A stretch of DNA of 64,000 nt, taken from the NCBI RefSeq assembly GCF_900107925.1, contig NZ_FNUJ01000001.1, forward strand, positions 744,001 to 808,000, written 5' to 3'. Numbering within the stretch: the first letter of the stretch is position 1; every line of letters begins with the position of its first letter. The notes beneath the pieces are model-generated. The model was not told where the DNA came from, made no database searches, and saw nothing but the letters and a program-made list of their open reading frames with translations. Both the position numbers and the translations under genes were made by a program. The DNA comes from Amycolatopsis pretoriensis. Its GTDB lineage: Bacteria > Actinomycetota > Actinomycetes > Mycobacteriales > Pseudonocardiaceae. Below, in pieces: positions 8,179-16,148 of this stretch.

Positions 8179-8937
8179 ATGAGAATTCGGATCGGGAAGC
8201 GGACGGCGGCCGTGGTCGGCGCGGCGGCGGCGATCGCGCTGGCCGGCGCCACCCCGGCCCTGGCGGCCTCGGGCACGGTGCACACCGACTCGGGCATCGC
8301 GCTGACCGTGCGGGCGACGCCGAGCACCAGCGGGAGCGCGGTCGGCACCGTGGCCGACGGCACCGCGGTCACCATCTCCTGCCAGACCAACGGCTCGACC
8401 GTCGACGGCAAGTACGGCACTTCGGACATCTGGGACAAGGTCGGCAACGGCTACATCAGCGACGCCTACGTCTACACCGGCTCCGACGGCCGCGTGGCCC
8501 CGGACTGCGCGGGCTCGACCCTGACCTGCACGACCGCGGGCACCGGGAACCCGAAGACCTGCGCGCAGGCGGTCGCCTACGCCAAGACCCGCGTCCACAC
8601 GAACGACCTCGACTCCTACGAGGGCTGGTGCGACCGGATCAACGCCCAGAACTACGGCTGGACCGCCTCGGGCTCGGAGACGGCTTACATCCACTGGACC
8701 CAGATCCCGGCCTCGTTCAAGCACCCGGGCGACACCCAGGTCCCGGCCGGCGGGCTCGCGTTCTTCAAGAGCAGCGGCGCGGGGCACACGATGATCTCGA
8801 TCGGCGGCGGCAAGTTCCTGTCGAACGACATCAACGGCTACGGCAGCTACACCGAGACGACGATCGCGCAGATCAAGAGCAAGTGGGGCCAGACCTACCT
8901 CGGCTGGTCGCAGCCGTGGTTCAAGGTCAACCACTGA
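8179..8937 (+). CDS. Secreted SH3-domain protein, possible cell-wall-associated factor
   Basis: The 252-residue product starts with a Sec signal peptide (MRIRIGKRT, a hydrophobic Ala-rich core, cleavage near ALA-AS at about residue 30). Residues 33-105 form a bacterial SH3-type repeat (LTVRATPSTSGSAVGTVADG, then WDKVGNGYISDAYV), which usually binds cell wall. The C-terminal 140 residues contain CAQAVAYAKTR, EGWCDR and GAGHTMISIGGG. The Cys and His arrangement faintly recalls NlpC/P60 or CHAP amidases, but the standard catalytic motif is not clear. The start is set by TGGAGGGACGGACCC before the ATG. Function is not established beyond an extracellular, wall-associated location. Confidence 0.75.
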   Translation: MRIRIGKRTAAVVGAAAAIALAGATPALAASGTVHTDSGIALTVRATPSTSGSAVGTVADGTAVTISCQTNGSTVDGKYGTSDIWDKVGNGYISDAYVYTGSDGRVAPDCAGSTLTCTTAGTGNPKTCAQAVAYAKTRVHTNDLDSYEGWCDRINAQNYGWTASGSETAYIHWTQIPASFKHPGDTQVPAGGLAFFKSSGAGHTMISIGGGKFLSNDINGYGSYTETTIAQIKSKWGQTYLGWSQPWFKVNH

Positions 8938-8955
8938 CCCGCTGAAGCGGGGACG

Positions 8956-8990
8956 CGGGTCTCGCCGGCAACTGGGGGCGGCGAGACCCG
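8956..8990 (+). terminator. GC-rich hairpin after the SH3-protein gene
   Basis: CGGGTCTCGCCG and its exact complement form a 12-bp stem with an 11-base loop, 18 bases after the stop codon. There is no T-run, so it may act as a weak terminator or a 3'-end stabiliser. Confidence 0.5.
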
Positions 8991-9030
8991 CCCGGCTCCG
9001 GCCACCATCCCCGGCCGGGAGCCGAGCCGT

Positions 9031-9080
9031 AGCTTTCACGTGAAAGCTCCCACCTGGGCCGTAGCTTTCACGTGAAAGCT
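9031..9080. repeat. Two copies of an 18-bp perfect palindrome
   Basis: AGCTTTCACGTGAAAGCT occurs at 9031-9048 and again at 9063-9080, start to start 32 bp, between two convergent gene ends (8937 and 9089). Each copy is self-complementary, and two copies can also pair with each other. It probably terminates both transcripts or is a dispersed intergenic repeat. Protein binding to the central CACGTG is possible. Confidence 0.75.
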
Positions 9081-9088
9081 CCGCGTGG

Positions 9089-9619
9089 TCAGCCGCCCGG
9101 CTTCAGGTGGTGCAGCACGAAGATCCCACCCACCGCCGGCCGGTCGCGGCGCTCGTGGTCGCTCGCCACGTACTCGTCCAGCACCGCCAGGATCCGCCGG
9201 TCCAGCTCCTCGATCTCGTCCGGCGACAGGTGCAGCAGGAACTTCTCGTGCACCGCCACCGACTCGGGACCCGCTGCCCGGATCTCCTCCTGGAAGATCT
9301 CGATCGGCGCGAACCGCGTCTGCGCGTCGGCTTCGGACAACGGCCCGTCGAGCCACCACGTCTCGCCGTTCGACTTGTACGGCTTCTCCAACGCCCCGCT
9401 CGACCCCGTCCGGACCGGCGCCGGCTCCAGCAAGCCCGCCGCCACCAGTTGGCGGACGTGGTGCAGGACCGTTCCCGGGTCGCGGTCGAGGCGGTCAGCC
9501 AGCTGCTTGTTCGTCAGCTCCTCGACCAGGCACAACCGCATGATGCGCAGCCGCAGCGGGTGGCCGAGGGCTTTCGCCTCCTCCGGGGTCGCCGGGCGCC
9601 GGTGGCGGGGTTCGGTCAT
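9089..9619 (-). CDS. ArsR/HTH_20-type transcriptional regulator
   Basis: This 176-residue protein has an N-terminal winged helix: ALGHPLRLRIMRLCLVEELT, then NKQLADRLDRDPGTVLHHVRQLVAAGLLE. This is typical of ArsR-like regulators with the HTH_20 domain. The C-terminal half is acidic and helical, and has no cysteine pair for metal sensing, so a metal is an unlikely signal. It is divergent from an MFS exporter gene, and four phased ATCGAT boxes lie between them. The ATG at 9619 has no clear ribosome site and may be leaderless; an in-frame ATG six codons upstream is an alternative. The expected role is repression of itself and of the exporter. Confidence 0.85.
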   Translation of the reverse strand: MTEPRHRRPATPEEAKALGHPLRLRIMRLCLVEELTNKQLADRLDRDPGTVLHHVRQLVAAGLLEPAPVRTGSSGALEKPYKSNGETWWLDGPLSEADAQTRFAPIEIFQEEIRAAGPESVAVHEKFLLHLSPDEIEELDRRILAVLDEYVASDHERRDRPAVGGIFVLHHLKPGG

Positions 9620-9633
9620 GACCGGAGGGTAGT

Positions 9634-9698
9634 CCATCGATGGAATCGGCTCCCATCGATGGAGAAAACCCCATCGATGTGCGATCCTCCATTGATGA
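9634..9698. promoter_or_regulatory. Four phased CCATCGATGG boxes between regulator and exporter
   Basis: The decamer CCATCGATGG occurs at 9634 and 9653, with the variants CCATCGATGT at 9671 and CCATTGATGA at 9689. Start-to-start spacing is 19, 18 and 18 bp. The last copy covers the exporter start codon. The array fills the whole gap between the divergent genes, so it is probably the operator of the ArsR-type protein. The even spacing, not a multiple of 10.5 bp, would place successive dimers on different helix faces. Confidence 0.65.
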
Positions 9699-10894
9699 CC
9701 ACCGCGTTCTGGCGGCTGTGGACCGCCGCGGGCCTGTCCAGCCTCGCCGACGGCGTCCTCAAGGTCGCCTTGCCGCTGGTCGCGGTCGGCTACACCCGCG
9801 AACCGGCCCTCATCGCCGGGCTCGCCTTCGCCTTCAGCCTGCCGTGGCTGCTCTTCGCGCTGCTCGCCGGCGCGGTCGTCGACCGGCTCGACCGCCGCCG
9901 CGCGATGCTCGCCGCCAACCTCGCCCGCGGCGGGCTCCTCGCCGCCGTCACGCTGCTGACCGTCTTCGGCGCCGGCTCGATCTGGGCGCTCTACGTCGTC
10001 GCCGTCGGGGTCGGCTGCGCCGAGACGGTCTACGACACCGCCGCGCAGTCGATCGTCCCGCAGGTCGTCGGGCGCGAACAGCTCGCCCGCGCCAACGGCC
10101 GGATGTTCGCCGCCGAGCAGACCGCCAACGAGTTCGCCGGCCCGCCGCTCGCCGGGGTGCTCGCCGCCGCCGGGGTCGTCGCCGCGCTCGTGACGCCGGT
10201 GGCGCTGTGGGCCGTCGCCGTCGCCGCCCTGCTGCTCGTGCGCGGCGAATACCGGATTCCCCGCGAGAGCCGCACCACCCTGCGCGCCGACATCGCCGAC
10301 GGACTGCGTTTCCTGCTGCGCCACAAGGTGTTGCGGACGTTCTCGCTCATGGTCGGCACGTACAACTTCGCCACCGGCGCGACCTTCGCCGTCCTGGTCC
10401 TCTACGCGGTCGGGCCCGGCTCGGCGATGGGCCTGTCCGCGCCGGCGTTCGGCCTGCTGATGGCCACGAGCGCCGCCGGCGGGCTGACCGGGTCGGTGCT
10501 CGCCGAAGCGGCCGAACGCCGGCTCGGCCGCATCCGCGCGTTGTGGATCTCCTGGTCGGCCGGCGCGCTTTCGGTCGGCACGCTCGCGGTGACCGCGAAA
10601 CCGTACGCCGTCGGCACGGGCTTCTTCCTCGGCGGCGTGGGCGTCATGGTGTCCAACGTCGTCATGGTGTCGCTGCGTCAGCGCCTCACGCCGGACCGGC
10701 TCCTGGGCCGGCTGAACAGCAGCCACCGCCTGGTCGCGTGGGGAACGAAGTCCCTCGGAGCCCTCGCGGGCGGCGCGATCGCCCAGGCTTTCGGGCTGCG
10801 CACGGTCTTCGTGGTGATGGCGGTCCTGGCCTTCGCCGTGGTGGCCGGCCTCCGCGTGCTGACCGAGGATCAGAGCGAATGCGTCTCCGCGTAG
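9695..10894 (+). CDS. MFS transporter, EntS/transmembrane-secretion-effector type
   Basis: A 399-residue integral membrane protein with about 12 hydrophobic helices. The first reads FWRLWTAAGLSSLADGVLKV and the loop between helices 2 and 3 has AVVDRLDRRRAML, the MFS motif A. The overall pattern matches the MFS_3 group that includes enterobactin exporter EntS and macrolide efflux proteins, which work as proton antiporters. The ATG at 9695 lacks a ribosome site and overlaps the fourth operator-like box, so a leaderless, tightly repressed transcript is likely. An in-frame ATG at 9677 is an alternative start. The substrate is unknown; control by an adjacent ArsR-type repressor suggests efflux of a toxic or signal compound. 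Confidence 0.82.
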   Translation: MTTAFWRLWTAAGLSSLADGVLKVALPLVAVGYTREPALIAGLAFAFSLPWLLFALLAGAVVDRLDRRRAMLAANLARGGLLAAVTLLTVFGAGSIWALYVVAVGVGCAETVYDTAAQSIVPQVVGREQLARANGRMFAAEQTANEFAGPPLAGVLAAAGVVAALVTPVALWAVAVAALLLVRGEYRIPRESRTTLRADIADGLRFLLRHKVLRTFSLMVGTYNFATGATFAVLVLYAVGPGSAMGLSAPAFGLLMATSAAGGLTGSVLAEAAERRLGRIRALWISWSAGALSVGTLAVTAKPYAVGTGFFLGGVGVMVSNVVMVSLRQRLTPDRLLGRLNSSHRLVAWGTKSLGALAGGAIAQAFGLRTVFVVMAVLAFAVVAGLRVLTEDQSECVSA

Positions 10895-10960
10895 GCCCAG
10901 GACGGTCTCGTCCCCGCGACAGCGCCGCGAACACGATCTGCCCAACCCGGTAAACCGCAA

Positions 10961-10996
10961 AGCCGGCGGCGTGGGTGCGTACCCGCGCCGCCGGCT
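10961..10996 (-). terminator. Hairpin terminator shared by convergent genes
   Basis: AGCCGGCGGCG pairs perfectly with CGCCGCCGGCT across a 14-base loop. On the minus strand it is followed by TTTGCGGTTT, which suits the end of the DUF1996 gene. It may also stop the MFS transcript coming from the other side. Confidence 0.65.
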
Positions 10997-11006
10997 CCGG
11001 CGAACG

Positions 11007-12440
11007 TCACGCCCGGCAGGTCCGGCCGCGGTTGACGCAGTTGACCAGCCCGTTCATGATCCGCTGCGACATCACGTTGGCGAAGTCGTCGTGGTCGGAA
11101 CCCGGGTTGTGCTTCTCCTGCGGGAAAGCGTCCACTTTGTACTGCTTCTTGACCTGGATGTCGTGCGGGATGTCGTAGGTCAACGAGATCTGCAGCTGCG
11201 GAACGGCCTTGAACCCCTTGGCGCACTGCCCGAACTGGTCCGGGAACACGATGTGCGTGCGGTGGTTGGCGCTGTCGGTGTTCTTCCCGTCCCAGCAGCT
11301 CGGGAACGTGTGGATCCGCTTGACCTTGCTGTTCTGCGGGCAGATCGGGTACTTGTCCGTGACGCGGTTCTCGAACCCGGTGCACGTCCAGCTCGCCCGG
11401 GCGTTGGCCGGCCCGTTGGTCGACACCTTCGCGTCGCCGTAGAGCACGCGCAGGAACTTCGGCATCGCCACGACCTTGCCGACCGGGCTGCCGCGGAAGG
11501 TGATCTGGACCTTCTGCGGGCGCAGGATCTTGCCGTCGTTGCCCGGCAGCTCGTTGTTCTCGTCCTGCCCGGGCAGCGCGCCGCCGGGGGCCGAGGTGCT
11601 CGGCGGCGGGGTCGGCGTGCCGGTGTCCTTGCCCGGCTTCGGCGCGCACGGTGCGAGGCCGCCGAGGTCCTGCGGCTTCGGCGCGAACCGGGCGATGATG
11701 GTGGCGATCCGGTCGAGGATGGCGGCGCGGCGGTCCTTGAGCGGGTTCAGGATCGCGTTCTGCACGAAGTTCGCGCCGCCCTGGCCCTGCGTCGCGGCGA
11801 TGCGCTGGTTGGCCTCGTCGGTCTGCGTGTCGAGCTGGTCGAGGTTGCCGTCGACCTCGGCCATGGCCTGGTCGGGGACGTCGGTGAGCTTGCTGGCAAC
11901 GTCCGGGCAGGCGACCTGGACGGTCTTGGCCTCCTGGTCGGCCTGCGCGCGGTCGCCGTCGGGCTTCTTCGCGGGCTCGTTCTTCTCCTCCTCGCCGGTG
12001 TCGATGCGCACGACCGGCCAGAAGTAGGCGGACTTGTCGCCGTTGCGGCACGTCGTGCCGGCCTTGACGAGGCTCTTGTTGTTCGAGTCGGCGTTCGTCG
12101 AGAGGTTGCCGACGTAGTCGTGCAGGTGCTGGGCGCCGTTGCGGACGCCGGGCTGGGCGATGAAGTTGTCGGGGTTGAAGTGGCCGTTCTCGTTGCGGCC
12201 GCAGTCGACGGTGAAGGTGCCGGTCGACGCGCCGTAGACCGGGCGCGGGTCGAACTGGTTCGGCTGGACCTTGAGGATGTCGACGAAGAACGCGGGGTTC
12301 GCCTCGTCGGCGCTCGCTTCACCGGTGTTGCCGGTGGTCGTCGCGACGACGATGCCGCCGACCGCGATCGCGAGCGCGAGGCCGCCGGTCGCGATCTTGG
12401 TTCTGCGGGAAATGCGATGGCGCCCTTGGGTGCGGGACAT
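11007..12440 (-). CDS. Secreted DUF1996-domain protein, copy 1
   Basis: The 477-residue protein begins with a basic stretch (GRHRISRRTK) and a hydrophobic segment, with a probable signal-peptidase site near EASA, so it is exported or membrane-anchored. The rest is a DUF1996 domain, found in fungi and actinobacteria and of unknown function. Conserved His/Asp/Cys-rich blocks are visible: FTVDCGRNENGHFNPDN, AQHLHDYVGN, CWDGKNTDSANHRTHIVFP, YDIPHDIQV and SDHDDFANVMSQ. Between the N- and C-terminal blocks lies a variable coiled region and a Pro/Thr-rich linker (about residues 235-275). A GGAGG site precedes the ATG. A close paralog lies at 61172-62611. The His/Asp blocks could bind a metal, but no activity is known. 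Confidence 0.82.
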   Translation of the reverse strand: MSRTQGRHRISRRTKIATGGLALAIAVGGIVVATTTGNTGEASADEANPAFFVDILKVQPNQFDPRPVYGASTGTFTVDCGRNENGHFNPDNFIAQPGVRNGAQHLHDYVGNLSTNADSNNKSLVKAGTTCRNGDKSAYFWPVVRIDTGEEEKNEPAKKPDGDRAQADQEAKTVQVACPDVASKLTDVPDQAMAEVDGNLDQLDTQTDEANQRIAATQGQGGANFVQNAILNPLKDRRAAILDRIATIIARFAPKPQDLGGLAPCAPKPGKDTGTPTPPPSTSAPGGALPGQDENNELPGNDGKILRPQKVQITFRGSPVGKVVAMPKFLRVLYGDAKVSTNGPANARASWTCTGFENRVTDKYPICPQNSKVKRIHTFPSCWDGKNTDSANHRTHIVFPDQFGQCAKGFKAVPQLQISLTYDIPHDIQVKKQYKVDAFPQEKHNPGSDHDDFANVMSQRIMNGLVNCVNRGRTCRA

Positions 12441-12982
12441 GGATCCTCCGGGGTGTCGGGCTGGCGGGAACGCGCGACACTGGCGGTGCGAGCCCAGGCT
12501 CGTACCCACCAGGTACTGCGTCGGCGGGACGGAACGATTTCCGCGCCGGCCACCGACCCGACATCGATGGGTGCGCGGCCACCTGCCCGTGGCCACGCCG
12601 TCAACCGGCTGGTTATCGTTCCGTGATGGAAGCTACACCGGGGTTTGACACCGGGCAAGAAGAGATTTCCGGCAATCACGAACCGTCATTTCGTGTTCTC
12701 GTCTGCGTAGTCGCGAGTGGCTGCGAAAAGGTGCGAGAAATCAACGAAGAATGGCGGACGCGGAAAAAGCGGGCGCGACGGCCCGCGACTGGATCACGCT
12801 GGATCGCCGCGCGTGTCCCTCTCCGGCGTACTCGGGTGGTGCGGCCATCCTGGGCCGCTGAGCTGGGCGTTGTCCAGCTTCCGACGGTGTGGCGAAAAAC
12901 TTTGAACCGACTTGAACCCGCGTACGTATCCCTGGGTGAGACCTCGAGAATGCCCATCGACCGAAATGCCGCGGCGGACTTG
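12441..12982. other. 542-bp intergenic region upstream of DUF1996 copy 1
   Basis: No convincing gene was found on either strand. The first 190 bp are the leader of the DUF1996 gene. Bases 12640-12760 are distinctly richer in A/T than their surroundings. The rest, to the stop of the lyase gene at 12983, has no hairpin or repeat that stands out. Confidence 0.6.
12612..12631 (-). promoter_or_regulatory. Conserved upstream motif of DUF1996 copy 1
   Basis: On the plus strand GTTATCGTTCCGTGATGGAA lies 171 bp before the DUF1996 start. The paralog at 62611 has GTTATCGTT plus TCGTTATTTATGGAA at 170 bp. Conservation of both sequence and distance marks it as a likely promoter element or regulator site with a long leader. 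The factor that recognises it is unknown. Confidence 0.5.
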
Positions 12983-13882
12983 TCAGCGCAGGGTCGCCGG
13001 GACCGCGGGAATTGCCGCCAGTGCCGAGTCCAGCCGGTGGCCGACCGCCAAACCGACCTGGTCGCGCAGTTCGGCCAGCTTGTCCACGTCAATGCCCGTC
13101 GCGATGCCTTCGTGGTGGAAGAAGTCGACGAGGTCGTCCGTCGCCACGTTGCCCGACGCCCCCGGCGCGAACGGGCAGCCGCCGAGACCGCCCAGCGCCG
13201 AGTCGAAGCGGCGGATGCCGAGCGACAAGCCTTCCCACGCGTTGGCCGCGGCCCGGCCGTAGGTGTTGTGCAGGTGCAGGCCCAGCGGGACGTCCGGCAG
13301 CTCGTCGCGCACCGCGGCGACGGTCGCGCGCAGCTGGCCCGGCCGGGCCGCGCCGATCGTGTCGGCGAGGTGGACGACCCGCGCGCCCAGCTTCCCCAGG
13401 CGGGCGGCCACGTCGGCGGTGCGGTCGGGGTCGGTGTCGCCGTCGAACGGGCAGACGAACGCCGTCGCGACCGAAGCTTCGATGGCCACGCCGGCTTCGG
13501 TGAGCAATGCGGCGCACCCGGCCAGCCGCTCGAGCGCCGCGTCCGTCGGGACGCCGGCGTTGGCGACGCTGTGCCCGTCGCTGGCCGAGACGACCAGCCG
13601 CACCGAACGCGCGCCGGCCTCGATCGCCTGCCGGGCGCCGCGTTCGGTGAAGACGAGGGTGTGCAGGACCGCCGGCGCGTCCAGCAGCGTCTTCAGCACT
13701 TCACCGGTGTCGGCCATCTGCGGCACCCGGCGCGCGGAGACGAACGAGCCGACCTCCAGCGACCGCACCCCGGCGTCGACGAGGCCGCGCGCGAGCCGCA
13801 CCTTTTCGTGCGCGGGCACGGTGATCGGCTCGTCCTGCAGGCCGTCGCGCAGCACGACCTCGGTGAGGAGGACTTCGGTCAT
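12983..13882 (-). CDS. Hydroxymethylglutaryl-CoA lyase-like enzyme
   Basis: This 299-residue enzyme has the HMG-CoA lyase hallmarks. These are VLRDGLQDE at the N terminus (R12 and D13 are the catalytic Arg and metal-binding Asp), the metal-binding HLHNTYG, and the cysteine loop GLGGCPFAPGASGNVATDD. The family cleaves 3-hydroxy-3-methylglutaryl-CoA into acetyl-CoA and acetoacetate in a TIM barrel; some members act on related acyl-CoAs. Its ATG overlaps the stop of the CoA-transferase gene by one base, so the two are made together. With that enzyme it would activate and split a hydroxy-dicarboxylic acid. Leucine-degradation genes are absent nearby, so a role in leucine breakdown looks less likely. 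Confidence 0.82.
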   Translation of the reverse strand: MTEVLLTEVVLRDGLQDEPITVPAHEKVRLARGLVDAGVRSLEVGSFVSARRVPQMADTGEVLKTLLDAPAVLHTLVFTERGARQAIEAGARSVRLVVSASDGHSVANAGVPTDAALERLAGCAALLTEAGVAIEASVATAFVCPFDGDTDPDRTADVAARLGKLGARVVHLADTIGAARPGQLRATVAAVRDELPDVPLGLHLHNTYGRAAANAWEGLSLGIRRFDSALGGLGGCPFAPGASGNVATDDLVDFFHHEGIATGIDVDKLAELRDQVGLAVGHRLDSALAAIPAVPATLR

Positions 13883-15090
13883 CAGATCACTCCAGACTCG
13901 CGGAGGCGGGTGACCGCCTCGCCGGTGACGCCGAGCTCGGCGAGCACGGCCTCGGTGTGTTCGCCCAGCTCCGGCCCGAGCGTGCGGGTCCGGCCGGGCC
14001 GTTCGGTGAGCGCCGGCACGATGCCGGGGAAGGTGACTTCGGTGTCGTGGCCGGGCACCCGGTGTCGCTCGTGCATGCCCCGGGCCTCGAAGTGCGGGTC
14101 CTTCGCGATGTCGGCGGCGGTCAGGATCGGTCCACAAGGGACGGACGCCGCGCGCAGCGCGGCTTCGGCGGCCTCCTGGGTGAGTGTCGCCGCCCACGCG
14201 CCGATCGCGTCGTCGAGCAGGCCGGCGTGGGCGACCCGGCCGGCGTTGTCGGCGAACCGCGGGTCGGCCGCCAGGTCGGCGCGGCCGACGGCGTGCATCA
14301 GGCGGCGGAAGATCGCGTCGCCGTTGCCGCTCACCACGATGTACTTGCCGTCGGCGCAGCGGTAGGTGTTGGACGGCGCGACCCCGGGCAGCGCGGAACC
14401 GGCCGGCCCGCGCGTGACGCCGAACGCGTCGTAGTCCGGGATCAGCGACTCCATCAGCGAATAGACGGCTTCGTACAACGCGACGTCGACGACCTCGCCG
14501 GGAGTGGAGCCCGGCTCGCGCTCGCGGCGGAGCAGGCCCATCAGCGCGCCGATCACCGCGTAGAGCCCGGCGACGGAGTCGGCGAGGCTGACCCCGACCC
14601 GCGTCGGCGGCCGGTCGGGGTAGCCGGTGAGCGCGCGCAGGCCGCCGATCGCCTCGGCGACGCCGCCGAAGCCGGGCCGGTCGCGGTAGGGGCCGGTCTG
14701 GCCGTAGCCGGAGACGCGCACGACGACCAGCCGCGGGTTGAGCGCGCGCAGCTCGTCCGGGCCGAGGCCCCAGCGTTCGAGGGTGCCGGGACGGAAGTTC
14801 TCCAGGAGGACGTCGCTGCGCTCGGCGAGCGAGCGGACGAGGTCCTGGCCTTCGGGGCGGCGCAGGTCGACGGTCACCGAGCGCTTGTTGCGGCCGAGCG
14901 TGCGGAACAGCAGCGACGTGTCGCCGTCGTGCAGCCGCCAGCGCCGGAGCTCGTCACCGGTGCCGGGGCGCTCGACCTTGACGACGTCGGCGCCGAAGTC
15001 GGCCAGGAGCCGGCCGGCGGTCGGCGCGGCGATGAAGCCGCCGAGCTCGACCACCCGGATGCCGGCGAGAGGTCCGGTTTGCTGACTCAT
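13882..15090 (-). CDS. Class III (CaiB/BaiF) CoA-transferase
   Basis: A 402-residue family III CoA-transferase. It shows LAGIRVVELGGFIAAPTAG, DFGADVVKVERPGTGDELR, the NKRSVTVDLRRPEGQ stretch and the segment GVSLADSVAGLYAVIGALMG, whose Asp is the probable acyl-carrying nucleophile. Such enzymes move CoA from a donor, often succinyl-CoA, to a free carboxylic acid. It is co-transcribed with the HMG-CoA-lyase-like gene and divergent from an IclR regulator. Human SUGCT, a member of the same class, accepts glutarate and 3-hydroxy-3-methylglutarate, which makes a similar acceptor attractive here. The true substrate is not fixed by sequence. Confidence 0.83.
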   Translation of the reverse strand: MSQQTGPLAGIRVVELGGFIAAPTAGRLLADFGADVVKVERPGTGDELRRWRLHDGDTSLLFRTLGRNKRSVTVDLRRPEGQDLVRSLAERSDVLLENFRPGTLERWGLGPDELRALNPRLVVVRVSGYGQTGPYRDRPGFGGVAEAIGGLRALTGYPDRPPTRVGVSLADSVAGLYAVIGALMGLLRREREPGSTPGEVVDVALYEAVYSLMESLIPDYDAFGVTRGPAGSALPGVAPSNTYRCADGKYIVVSGNGDAIFRRLMHAVGRADLAADPRFADNAGRVAHAGLLDDAIGAWAATLTQEAAEAALRAASVPCGPILTAADIAKDPHFEARGMHERHRVPGHDTEVTFPGIVPALTERPGRTRTLGPELGEHTEAVLAELGVTGEAVTRLRESGVI

Positions 15091-15175
15091 GCCCGACTCC
15101 AAACCACGATGTGAGTTACAAACCCAGAATACGGGCGAGTGTCGAGGAGTCAACAGCGTGACGCCTGGATAGACT

Positions 15176-15186
15176 GTGTGGCACAC
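15176..15186. promoter_or_regulatory. Possible IclR operator
   Basis: The 11-mer GTGTGGCACAC is an inverted repeat with an odd central base. It lies in the 115-bp divergent gap between the CoA-transferase and IclR genes, 20 bp before the IclR start, a usual place for autoregulation. No experimental counterpart is known to me. Confidence 0.35.
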
Positions 15187-15205
15187 CACGGCACGGGGCG
15201 GGGCG

Positions 15206-16000
15206 ATGGCAGAGGAAGAACGCAGTGGCACGACGCCGGTGCTGGTGCTGAGCAAGTTCAAGCAGATCCTCGAGTCGTTCACGATCGACAACCCCGAGCT
15301 GACGCTGCAGCAGATCACCCGGTCGACCGGGCTGCCGGCGAGCACGTGCCAGCGGCTGGTGCACAACCTGGTCCGCGAAGGCTTCCTCGACCGGTACGAC
15401 GACACCTACCGCGTCGGGCTCGGCCTGGTCCGCTGGGCGGCGCCCGGCACGTTCGGCCTCGACCTGGTCCGGCTGACCCGGCCGGTGTTGCAGCAGCTGC
15501 GGGACGAAACGGGCGAGACGGCGTGCCTGTACGTCCGCGACGGCGCGTACCGCACGGTGATTTCGCTGGCGGAGTCCCGGCACCCGGTGGTGCGGCTGTT
15601 CGTGGTCGGCATGGTGATGCCGCTGCACGCCGGTTCGGCCGGGAAGGTGTTCCTGGCCTGGGACAAACTGGCGGTCAAGGACGCCATCGGCCACGGCCTG
15701 GCCCGGTTCACGCCGCGGACCGTCGTCGACATCGACCTGCTGTCCGAGCAGCTCGGGCAGATCCGCGAGGCGGGTTACGCGGTGAGCTTCGAGGAACGCG
15801 ACCTCGGCGCGGCGTCGTTGAGCGCGCCGGTGTTCGGCCTGAACGGCGAGGTCAGCGCGGCGATCGGGATCGGCGCGCCGACGCAGCGGTTCACCGCGGC
15901 CGACGTCCCGCGGCTGGCGCCGATCGTCGTCGAAGCGGGCCGGCGGGCTTCCGAGCGGCTCGGGTACCGGCCCGGCGTGGAGCGCGTCGCCGCTCTCTGA
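15206..16000 (+). CDS. IclR-family transcriptional regulator
   Basis: The 264-residue protein has an N-terminal winged helix (LSKFKQILESF, LTLQQITRSTGLPASTCQRLVHNLVREGFL) and an IclR effector domain with the usual LYVRDGAYRTVISLAES, LHAGSAGKVFLAW and GYAVSFEERDLGAASLSAPVF segments. IclR proteins sense small organic acids and control the neighbouring catabolic genes. It sits between the divergent CoA-transferase/lyase pair and an MFS importer, so it probably governs both sides. The ATG at 15206 follows GGGGCGGGG; an upstream in-frame ATG at 15176 would add ten residues without family support. Confidence 0.88.
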   Translation: MAEEERSGTTPVLVLSKFKQILESFTIDNPELTLQQITRSTGLPASTCQRLVHNLVREGFLDRYDDTYRVGLGLVRWAAPGTFGLDLVRLTRPVLQQLRDETGETACLYVRDGAYRTVISLAESRHPVVRLFVVGMVMPLHAGSAGKVFLAWDKLAVKDAIGHGLARFTPRTVVDIDLLSEQLGQIREAGYAVSFEERDLGAASLSAPVFGLNGEVSAAIGIGAPTQRFTAADVPRLAPIVVEAGRRASERLGYRPGVERVAAL

Positions 16001-16148
16001 TCTTCGCCGGCGCCCGATTCGTGCCGAAGACCGCCTTGTTGCCCGTTGACGGGTTCGGACGCGCGCTCGTCCGTCCTTGACTCCACGCGGCTGCCGTCAC
16101 ATTATGAGTCGGCCAACCACATGGTGGAGATGTCAAAGGAGACGACGG

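Noticed and set aside
9031..9080. CRISPR-like pair of repeats
   Set aside because: Only two palindromic units with a 14-bp spacer and no cas genes; it fits a terminator or dispersed repeat.
12640..12760. A/T-richer patch as a horizontally acquired gene
   Set aside because: No open frame with a plausible start or domain; more likely regulatory DNA upstream of the DUF1996 gene.
12623..14365. 580-codon open frame on the plus strand
   Set aside because: It covers the antisense of the lyase and CoA-transferase genes and has no recognisable domain; long antisense frames are normal in this GC-rich DNA.
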